NCBI GenBank assembly: GCA_020633295.1
Contig: JACKDW010000006.1
Coordinates: 372,001-436,000, forward strand
Source of the DNA: Myxococcales bacterium
GTDB taxonomy: Bacteria; Myxococcota_A; Polyangia; Nannocystales; Nannocystaceae
Direction of reading: 5' to 3'
DNA: 64,000 nt
The translations under genes and the position numbers were made by a program. The notes below the pieces were generated by a model. It was not told the DNA's origin, ran no database searches, and saw nothing but the letters and a program-made list of their open reading frames with translations. Each line of letters begins with the position of its first letter. Position 1 is the stretch's first letter. Positions 1 to 6,983 of this stretch are shown here, piece after piece.

Positions 1-1018
1 CCTTGGCCCGCGTCGCCAGGTCGCGGACCTCGAGCGCGATCGCCTTGATGCTCTTCTGCTCCGCGTGGCGCAGCACCGGCACGATCAGGCCGTCGTCGAG
101 CGCGACCGCGACGCCGACGTGCACGTCGCCGTACTCGACGATCCCGTCGGGGGTGTAGGTCGCGTTCACGCGCGGGTGCACACGCAGCGCCCGCGCGACC
201 GCCTTGAGGATGAAGTCGTTGAAGCTGACCTTGACGCCCTCCGCCTTGAGCGCGGCGTTGAGCTCCGCGCGCATGGCGACGACCCGATCCATGCGGATCG
301 GCATCGTGAGGTAGATGTGCGGCGCCTCGCGCTTGCTCTGGCCCATGCGCTTGACGATCGTCTTGCGCATCTGGGACAGCGCGACGCGGCGGTCCTGCTT
401 GCTGACGTAGGGTCGGCCGTGCTCGTCGGTCTCCGACGAGATGGTGACGCCCGCAGGCGCGGCGACCTCGGCCGGCTTCGACGGCGCGCGCGCCCCCTCC
501 GTGATCGCGCGCTCGACATCGGCCTTGATCACGCGCCCGTGCGGGCCGGAGCCCTGGATGTCGGCCAGCGCGATACCTGCCTCTCGCGCCATCTTTCGGG
601 CGAGCGGGGACGCGGGGATGCGGTCGCCGCCGGGCGCCGGCTCGCTCGCCTCGGGCGCCGGCGCCGGCTCGGGCTCCTCGGGGGCCTCCACCGCCTCGTC
701 CTCGGCGCCCCCGTCGCTCGACGCGGCGCCCTCGGCCTCGCTGGGCTTGAAGGCCGCGAGCGCGGCCTCGGGGTCCTCCCCCTCCTTGCCCAGCACCGCG
801 ATCGGGGCGCCGAGCGCGAGCGTCTCGCCCTCCTCGGCCACGAGCTTGAGGACGTAGCCGGCGTCGAAGGACTCGAACTCCATCGTCGCCTTGTCGGTCT
901 CGATCTCGGCGATGACCTGACCGCGCTTGACCTTCTCGCCAACGGCCACGCGCCACTGCGCGATGACCCCTTCTTCCATCGTGTCGGTGAGGCGGGGCAG
1001 CTCGACTACTGTTGCCAT
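1..1018 (-). CDS. pdhC: Dihydrolipoamide acetyltransferase, E2 of pyruvate dehydrogenase (3' end cut by window edge)
   Basis: E2 core of the pyruvate dehydrogenase complex, which moves the acetyl group from the E1-bound intermediate to CoA through a lipoyl arm. From ATG at 1018 about 339 codons are visible before the window ends. The first ~80 residues form a lipoyl domain with the lipoylation motif ETDKATMEF. An Ala/Pro/Glu-rich hinge follows, then a peripheral subunit-binding domain (IPASPLARKMAREAGI ... GSGPHGRVIKADVE) and the start of the catalytic acyltransferase domain (SQMRKTIVKRM, VSFNDFILKAVARAL). The catalytic HxxxD motif lies beyond the edge. It is last in the minus-strand order pdhA-pdhB-pdhC, 75 bp after pdhB. 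A 2-oxoacid dehydrogenase of another specificity is possible, but the E1 partners favour pyruvate. Confidence 0.93.
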   Translation of the reverse strand, partial: MATVVELPRLTDTMEEGVIAQWRVAVGEKVKRGQVIAEIETDKATMEFESFDAGYVLKLVAEEGETLALGAPIAVLGKEGEDPEAALAAFKPSEAEGAASSDGGAEDEAVEAPEEPEPAPAPEASEPAPGGDRIPASPLARKMAREAGIALADIQGSGPHGRVIKADVERAITEGARAPSKPAEVAAPAGVTISSETDEHGRPYVSKQDRRVALSQMRKTIVKRMGQSKREAPHIYLTMPIRMDRVVAMRAELNAALKAEGVKVSFNDFILKAVARALRVHPRVNATYTPDGIVEYGDVHVGVAVALDDGLIVPVLRHAEQKSIKAIALEVRDLATRAK

Positions 1019-1093
1019 GGTGGGTGATGCTCGCTGTGGGAGTCGTCGCGCGGGGCGATGGTTCGGGGCGGAGATGCGGGGGCCGCGACCGGC

Positions 1094-2074
1094 TCAGGTC
1101 CGGTAGCAGACCTTCTTGATCGCCGCGAGCGCGCGCTCGGGCGACGGCAGCGACAGGTTCTCGAGGTTCTCGGCGTAGGCGAAGGGTACGTCCTCGTAGC
1201 ACGCGCGGGCGACCGGCGCGTCGAGCCAGTCGAACGCGAGGTCCTGCACGCGCGTGGCGACCTCGGCCCCGACGCCGCCGTAGGGCCAGCCGTGATAGAC
1301 GAGCGCGCAGCGGTTGGTCTTCTTGACGCTCTCGATGACCGCGGCGTCGTCGAGCGGGCGCAGGGTGCGGAGATCGATGACCTCGGCGTCGATGCCTTCC
1401 TTCTCGGCCAGCGCGGCGGCGTCGAGCGCGACGGGGACGCCCTGCCCCCAGGTCACGACCGTGACGTCGGCGCCGGGGCGCTTGATGTCGGCCTTGCCGA
1501 TCTCGATGAGGTACTCCTCCTCGGGCACCTCGCCGCGCTTGGAGTACATCAGCTCGCTCTCGAGGAAGATCACCGGGTTGTCGTCCCGGATCGCGCTCTT
1601 GAGCAGGCCCTTGGCGTCGTAGGCCGTGGCGACCGCGATGACCTTGAGCCCGGGGATGTGGGCGTAGAACGCCTCGAAGGCCTGGCTGTGGGTGGAGCCG
1701 AGCATGTGCGCGGCCGCGTTGGGCCCGCGGAACACGATCGGGACCGAGAATTGCCCGTTGGTCATGTGCCGGATCTTGCTCGCGTTGTTCAAGATCTGGT
1801 CGAAGGCCACGGCCGAGAAGTTGAAGGTCATGAACTCGATGATCGGCCGCAGGCCGCACATCGCCGCGCCGATGCCGACGCCGGCGAAGCCGGTCTCGAC
1901 GATCGGCGTGTCGACCACGCGCCGCTCGCCGAACTCCTCGAGCAGCCCCTCGCTGGCCTTGTAGGCGCCGTTGTAGTGACCGACCTCCTCGCCCATGAGG
2001 AACACGCGCTCGTCGCGCCGCATCTCCTCGCGCATGGCGTCCCGGATGGCTTCACGGATCTGAATGTTTGCCAT
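1094..2074 (-). CDS. pdhB: Pyruvate dehydrogenase E1 component, beta subunit
   Basis: 326-residue beta subunit of the heterotetrameric thiamine-diphosphate-dependent E1, which decarboxylates pyruvate and acetylates the E2 lipoyl arm. It begins MANIQIREAIRDAMREEM and carries the family motifs FLMGEEVGHYNGAYKASEGL, DTPIVETGFAGVGIGAAM and, in the C-terminal transketolase domain, VIDLRTLRPLD. Length is normal for PdhB. The ATG at 2074 has AAGGAG about 11 bases upstream, which supports this start. It lies 39 bp after pdhA and 75 bp before pdhC, so the three genes are probably one transcript. The two-subunit E1 differs from the single-chain AceE of enterics. Confidence 0.96.
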   Translation of the reverse strand: MANIQIREAIRDAMREEMRRDERVFLMGEEVGHYNGAYKASEGLLEEFGERRVVDTPIVETGFAGVGIGAAMCGLRPIIEFMTFNFSAVAFDQILNNASKIRHMTNGQFSVPIVFRGPNAAAHMLGSTHSQAFEAFYAHIPGLKVIAVATAYDAKGLLKSAIRDDNPVIFLESELMYSKRGEVPEEEYLIEIGKADIKRPGADVTVVTWGQGVPVALDAAALAEKEGIDAEVIDLRTLRPLDDAAVIESVKKTNRCALVYHGWPYGGVGAEVATRVQDLAFDWLDAPVARACYEDVPFAYAENLENLSLPSPERALAAIKKVCYRT

Positions 2075-2113
2075 GATGACGTGGCTCCTTAGCTCTCGAC
2101 GGCTCCCACAGGC

Positions 2114-3139
2114 CTACACGATGATGTTGGCGAACCGGGCCTCGGGGTCAGGCGGCGGCGACTCCTCGGCGAAGCGCATGGCCGCGTCCATCTCGCTGAC
2201 GACCTCCTCGTCGATCGCCTCGAGCTCGTCCTCGGTCATGTTGTAGAGGGACTGCAGCGCGTCGATGGCCCGCTCGAGCGGGTCCTGCTTGCGCCACGCG
2301 CTGACCTCGTCCTTCTGGCGGTACTTCGCGGGATCGCTCATCGAGTGCCCGCGGAAGCGGTAGGTGATCATCTCGATCAGGGTCGGCTGCCGCCGCGCGC
2401 GCGCGCGCTCGATCGCCTCCTTGAGGCGGTCGCGCGTCTCGGTGACGCTGGTCACGCGGAAGCGGTCGGAGGCGAAGCCGTAGCCCTCGGCGCGCGCGGT
2501 GATGTCCTCGACCGGGACGGTCCGGTGCAGCGGGGTGCCCATGGAGAAGCGGTTGTTCTCGACGATGAAGACGATCGGCAGGTCCCACAGCCCCGACAGC
2601 GTCATGCCCTCGTGGACAGGTCCGATGCCGACGGCGCCGTCGCCCATGAAGCACAGCGTGACCTTGCCGTCGCCGGTGTACTTCGACGCGAACGCGTGCC
2701 CGGCCGCGACCGGGATGTGATTGCCGACGATCGCGTAGCCGCCCCACATGCCGCGATCGCGGTCGAAGAAGTGCATCGAGCCGCCGATCCCCCCGACCAG
2801 CCCGTCCTTCTTGCCGTACAGCTCCGCCATGCACGGCCCCGGGGGCGAGCCCAGCGCGAGCGCCATGCCGTGGGTGCGATAGGTGGAGACCACGCGATCC
2901 CCGGGCGAGATCGCCTCGGCGGTCGCCACCGCGATCGCCTCTTGCCCGATGTACAGGTGGAGGAAGCCGCTGATCTTCCCGCGCGTGTAGGCCCGCGCCG
3001 CGGTCTCCTCGAAGCGCCGGATCCGCAGCATCTCGCGGTAGTGCTTGAGCACCTCCTCCTTGTCGGGGAAGTGGCGCTTGAGGTCGTCCGACGACAGCTC
3101 GGTGGGGGGAAAATCCGGGCCTTTTGCGGGTTTGGTCAT
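2114..3139 (-). CDS. pdhA: Pyruvate dehydrogenase E1 component, alpha subunit
   Basis: 341-residue alpha subunit of the E1 heterotetramer. The thiamine-diphosphate-binding signature is visible as GDGAVGIGPVHEG followed about 20 residues later by ENN, and the family motifs GFLHLYIGQEA and YRTHGMALA are present. The conserved regulatory/phosphorylation-loop region reads RFRGHSMSDPAKYR. The frame is open to 3190, but ATG at 3139 (MTKPAKGPDF) gives the usual family length and the upstream residues are not family-like. First gene of the minus-strand pdh operon. The 209-bp gap to bioB on the plus strand should hold the divergent promoters. Confidence 0.95.
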   Translation of the reverse strand: MTKPAKGPDFPPTELSSDDLKRHFPDKEEVLKHYREMLRIRRFEETAARAYTRGKISGFLHLYIGQEAIAVATAEAISPGDRVVSTYRTHGMALALGSPPGPCMAELYGKKDGLVGGIGGSMHFFDRDRGMWGGYAIVGNHIPVAAGHAFASKYTGDGKVTLCFMGDGAVGIGPVHEGMTLSGLWDLPIVFIVENNRFSMGTPLHRTVPVEDITARAEGYGFASDRFRVTSVTETRDRLKEAIERARARRQPTLIEMITYRFRGHSMSDPAKYRQKDEVSAWRKQDPLERAIDALQSLYNMTEDELEAIDEEVVSEMDAAMRFAEESPPPDPEARFANIIV

Positions 3140-3348
3140 GGGCGGTCGGCAAAATAGCACCGGCCCGACACGCGTGGAACCCTCGCGCACGCGCGGCGCC
3201 GAGCGCTTCTGAGCCGGCGCGCACGCGCCTGCACACGCGCGTGACGACGCGAGGCGAGCCAGCGCGCGAGGAACACCGGCTCCGTCGGCGGTGACCTCGC
3301 GGCGAGCTCCACCGTGCGCGGACGCGCTGGGGTATACCTCGCGCCATC

Positions 3349-4461
3349 ATGATGCAGACGTCGGAAACGCACCTGTCCGCAGACGTGATCGCGCCAGCCC
3401 GGATCGCGGACCAGATCCTCGGGACCGACGGCGCGGCGCCTCAGCAAAACGCGCTCGATCACGCCACGATGACGGCGTACCTGTCGGGCGCCGCCTCGGT
3501 GTGGGACCTGATGGCCGCGGCCGATCGACTCCGACGCGCGCGCTTCGGCGACGAGGTCCACCTGTGCTCGATCGTCAACGCCAAGCGCGGCGGCTGCCCC
3601 GAGGACTGCGGGTTCTGCTCGCAATCGCGACACTTCTCGACCGGCATCAAGGCCGAGAAGTTCCTCGGCACCGACGAGATCACGGCCGCGAGCGCCAAGG
3701 CTCGGGCCCAGGGCGCGACCGCGCTCGGCCTCGTGACGGCGACGCGCGGCATGGAGGACGAGGGCGCGGCGCTCGAGCGCATGATCGAGGGCGTGCGAGC
3801 GGTCCGCGACGCCGGGCACACCGAGGCCCACGCGTCGCTCGGCTTCCTGAGCGCGCGCGCGCTCCAGCGGCTCAAGGACGCGGGCCTCACCGAGCTCAAC
3901 CACAACCTCGAGAGCGGGCGCAGCTTCTTCTCGAAGATCGTCTCGACGCACACCTACGACGAGCGGATCGCGACGATCCGGCGCGCCAAGGAGATCGGGC
4001 TGCGGACCTGCGTCGGCGGGATCTTCGGCATGGGCGAGACGCCCTCGGATCGCGCCGAGCTGGCCATGGAGCTGCGCGCGCTCGACGTCGACGAGGTGCC
4101 GCTCAACTTCCTCGTCAGCATCGACGGCACGCGCCTCGAGCGAGTCGAGCCGCTGGCGCCGCTCGAGATGCTGCGGATCATCGCGTGCTTCCGGCTCGCG
4201 CTGCCGCGCCAGAACATCTTCATCGCGGCCGGCCGCACCCACCTCGGGCAGCTCGTGTCGATGATGTTCGCGGCGGGCGCCTCGGGCATGATGGTCGGCG
4301 ACTTCCTGACGACGCCGAACCGCACGGTCGAGGACGACCTGCGGCTGCTCGACGAGCTCGGGCTCAAGGGGCGCTCGTGCGGCGCGCCGCGCCCGGAGCT
4401 GCGACGCGAGCCGGTCGCGCTCGAGCAGCCCGTCGCGCGTCGGCTGCCGGTCGTCGCCTGA
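3349..4461 (+). CDS. bioB: Biotin synthase with non-canonical auxiliary-cluster ligands
   Basis: Radical SAM enzyme that inserts sulfur into dethiobiotin, the last step of biotin synthesis. The 370-residue protein has the radical SAM motif C83-x3-C87-x2-C90 (GGCPEDCGFCSQS), the YNHNL-equivalent LNHNLESG, C221 in LRTCVGGIFGMGET (equivalent to E. coli C188) and R in AAGRTHL (equivalent to R260). Two of the four E. coli [2Fe-2S] ligands are not Cys by eye alignment: the C97 position falls in TALGLVTA and the C128 position is H161 in EAHASLG. An extra Cys (C73) sits just before the radical SAM motif. No other bio gene is nearby. Start is ATG 3349 or the adjacent ATG 3352. Another BioB-like radical SAM specificity cannot be excluded. 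Confidence 0.9.
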   Translation: MMQTSETHLSADVIAPARIADQILGTDGAAPQQNALDHATMTAYLSGAASVWDLMAAADRLRRARFGDEVHLCSIVNAKRGGCPEDCGFCSQSRHFSTGIKAEKFLGTDEITAASAKARAQGATALGLVTATRGMEDEGAALERMIEGVRAVRDAGHTEAHASLGFLSARALQRLKDAGLTELNHNLESGRSFFSKIVSTHTYDERIATIRRAKEIGLRTCVGGIFGMGETPSDRAELAMELRALDVDEVPLNFLVSIDGTRLERVEPLAPLEMLRIIACFRLALPRQNIFIAAGRTHLGQLVSMMFAAGASGMMVGDFLTTPNRTVEDDLRLLDELGLKGRSCGAPRPELRREPVALEQPVARRLPVVA

Positions 4462-4671
4462 CGGGCCGCGCGTGTTCGACACGTCCTTTCGGACACCTGC
4501 GACCTACGAGGCTCGGGTCGCCGAGCGGCGTGGTCTCCTCGAGCTCCCGGCTGGTGGGCGCCTGGGCGCGTGAAGAGAGCGGGGACCTCCGCGCCCGCGC
4601 TCCTGGGTCGTCGCTCGGGCGAGGCGTGGGCACCACGCGCGCGTCTCGGCTGGTATGCTCGCGTCCCGACG

Positions 4672-6150
4672 ATGTGGACGCCCCCCGAGCGAATTCGTCA
4701 CCGCGTCGCCGAGACGCGCTGGCCGAGCGAAGACGAGGCGGGCGCGAGCCTGTGGTTCTCGCCGCTGCGCGTCGGCGCGATGCAGCTCGCGCAGCGCACC
4801 TGGGTGCCGGCGATGGTCCCCTGGCGCGCGACCGAGGACGGGCTCGTGACCGAGGACGTGATCGGCTGGTACCGCCGCTTCGCCGCCGGTCGCCCGGGCG
4901 CGATCGTGGTCGAGGCCACGGGCATCCGCGACATCCCCAGCGGGCCGCTGCTGCGCGCGGGCGATGACCGCTTCGTCCCGGGCCTGCGCGCGCTCGTGGA
5001 CGCCGTGCGCGAGGCGAGCGACGGGAAGACGCGGCTGCTGATCCAGCTCATCGACTTCCTCGCGGTCAAGCGCCGCCCGCCGCCGGAGAAGTTCTTCTCG
5101 CGGTTTCTGCGGGTCGACGCGGGGCACCGCGCGCGCATGGTCGATGCGACAGGTGATACCCGCTGGCGCGACGCGGACGAGCACGCGCTGCGGCGCGCGC
5201 TGCTGGCGGGCGATCGCGCGCTGCGGGCCGCCGTGCTCACGCCCCGCGAGCTGCGGGACCTCGAGGTCGGCTATCGCGAGGAGGTCAGCGACCTGCACCT
5301 GCCGCACATCCGCGCGCTGCCGCAGACGCTGCCCGGGCTGTTCGCCGACGCGGCCGCGCGCGCGCGCGCGGCGGGCTTCGACGGCGTCGAGCTGCACTAC
5401 GCCCACGCGTACACGATGGCGAGCTTCCTCTCGCGCACCAACCTCCGCAGCGACGGCTACGGCGGCTCCCGCGAGGGCCGCGTGCGCCTGCCGCTCGAGG
5501 TGTACGCGGCCGTGCGCGCGCGCGTGGGCCAAGGCTACCCGGTGGGCTGCCGCATGCTCGGCGACGAGGTGATCGAGGGCGGCAGCGACCTCGACGACGC
5601 GACCGCGTACGCGACCGCGTTCGCGCGCGCGGGCATGGACTTCATCAGCGTGTCGAAGGGCGGCAAGTTCGACGACGCGAAGCAGCCGAAGGTCGGTCAG
5701 GCGGTCTACCCGTACACGGGGCAGAGCGGCTACGAGTGCATGCCCACGGTCTTCAGCGACGCGCGCGGGCCGTTTGGGCGCAACGTGCCGCTCGCCAGCA
5801 CGATCCGCCAGGCGCTGCGCGAGGCCGGGCTCGAGACGCCGGTGGTCGCGGCCGGCGGGATCAACAGCTTCGAACAGGCCGAGGGCGCGCTGCGCCGCGG
5901 CGAGGCGGACATCGTGGCTGCGGCGAGGCAGTCGCTCGCGGACCCCGACTGGTTTCGCAAGATTCGCCTTGGGCGCGGCGCCGAGATCCGGCGCTGCAAG
6001 TTCACGAATTACTGCGAGGCGCTCGACAACCACCACAAGCAGGTGACCTGCCAGCTGTGGGACCGCGTGGAGCTCGACGCGCCGGACGTGCCGCTTTCGA
6101 AGGACGGACGCCGGCGCCTGCTCGCGCCGCGCTGGGACCCCCTCGAGTAG
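4672..6150 (+). CDS. NADH:flavin oxidoreductase, old yellow enzyme / dienoyl-CoA-reductase-like TIM barrel
   Basis: FMN-dependent oxidoreductase of the old yellow enzyme superfamily, about 492 residues from ATG 4672 (MWTPPERIRH). The family signature is clear: the active-site helix reads ELHYAHAYTMASFLS, then the loop NLRSDGYGGSREGR, then the phosphate-binding end VVAAGGINSFEQAEGALRRGEAD. The C-terminus carries RRCKFTNYCEALDNHHKQ followed by VTC, a Cys cluster where dienoyl-CoA-reductase-like members bind 4Fe-4S, but with different spacing. No FAD/NAD domain follows, so this is a barrel-only version. The substrate is not predictable. The frame is open to 4570, but the upstream residues are low-complexity and not family-like. 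Confidence 0.85.
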   Translation: MWTPPERIRHRVAETRWPSEDEAGASLWFSPLRVGAMQLAQRTWVPAMVPWRATEDGLVTEDVIGWYRRFAAGRPGAIVVEATGIRDIPSGPLLRAGDDRFVPGLRALVDAVREASDGKTRLLIQLIDFLAVKRRPPPEKFFSRFLRVDAGHRARMVDATGDTRWRDADEHALRRALLAGDRALRAAVLTPRELRDLEVGYREEVSDLHLPHIRALPQTLPGLFADAAARARAAGFDGVELHYAHAYTMASFLSRTNLRSDGYGGSREGRVRLPLEVYAAVRARVGQGYPVGCRMLGDEVIEGGSDLDDATAYATAFARAGMDFISVSKGGKFDDAKQPKVGQAVYPYTGQSGYECMPTVFSDARGPFGRNVPLASTIRQALREAGLETPVVAAGGINSFEQAEGALRRGEADIVAAARQSLADPDWFRKIRLGRGAEIRRCKFTNYCEALDNHHKQVTCQLWDRVELDAPDVPLSKDGRRRLLAPRWDPLE

Positions 6151-6253
6151 ACCGCGAGTCGACGCTACGCGTCCTCACGGGGACGCGAACGCCGTCTCGG
6201 CGGGGCCACGGCCCGCTCTGCGCGCCCGCGTTCCCCCCGGTAACCTGGACGTG

Positions 6254-6892
6254 ATGCGGTGGCGTGAAACAACAGGCCTGCTCGCGGTCGCGTGGACCCT
6301 CGCCGGCTGCGGGATCGATGAGTCCAACTTCGACGAGAACCTCTGCTCCGGGCCGGTGCTCCACCTGCTCGGCGGCATCTCGCCGGCCGAGCCGGTCGAC
6401 TACGTGGAGCTGCGAGGCGTCTCGCAGGTCCCGGGCGAGGGCGACTTCGACGAGCGCGAGCTCCTCGACGTCGCCGGGCTGAAGTGCGCCTCAGCGGGCG
6501 ACGCGCTCGCCTGCGCGGAGGCCTTCGAAGCGCTGCCGCTCCACTCCACGTTCAGCCAAGGCGACTTCTTCTCGATCCTCGACGTCTCGCTCGCCTGGAC
6601 ACGCGGCGACGAGGTGGGCGCGGCGAACTACCAGGAGGCGACGCTGCAGTTCCTCGGCGAGCTCGACACGCCCGAGGAGGCCGCGCTGTGGGTGGGGCTC
6701 AACCAGCACGTCTTGCAGTGTGACGGCCGCGAGAACGCGGGGACGACCGAGGGCGGCTTCTTCCTGCTCACGCGCACGGGCAACGGCTGTATGGAGGACC
6801 TGCGCGAGAACCTCACCTTCGTCGCCGCGGACGGCGCGATCGAGGTCGTGCAGAGCCGGATGATCGAGCGCGCCCAGAGCAGTTGCCCGTGA
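6254..6892 (+). CDS. Hypothetical lipoprotein
   Basis: About 212 residues starting at ATG 6254 (an overlapping GTG lies at 6251). The N-terminus is a lipoprotein signal ending LAGCGID, so the mature protein should be tethered in the envelope. After the lipobox come Cys residues in pairs (ENLCSG, LKCAS, LACAE, LQCDG, NGCMED), which suggests disulfides. I recognise no family. It is convergent with the ceramidase-like gene at 6984. The function is unknown. Confidence 0.65.
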   Translation: MRWRETTGLLAVAWTLAGCGIDESNFDENLCSGPVLHLLGGISPAEPVDYVELRGVSQVPGEGDFDERELLDVAGLKCASAGDALACAEAFEALPLHSTFSQGDFFSILDVSLAWTRGDEVGAANYQEATLQFLGELDTPEEAALWVGLNQHVLQCDGRENAGTTEGGFFLLTRTGNGCMEDLRENLTFVAADGAIEVVQSRMIERAQSSCP

Positions 6893-6983
6893 CCGTCGCT
6901 GCGAGCTGCGCGCTCGCGCGCCGCGCTCCTGACCTGTCCCGAGGTGCACCGCGCGTTCGCCTCGGGCGACGCCCCGCGTGTCG

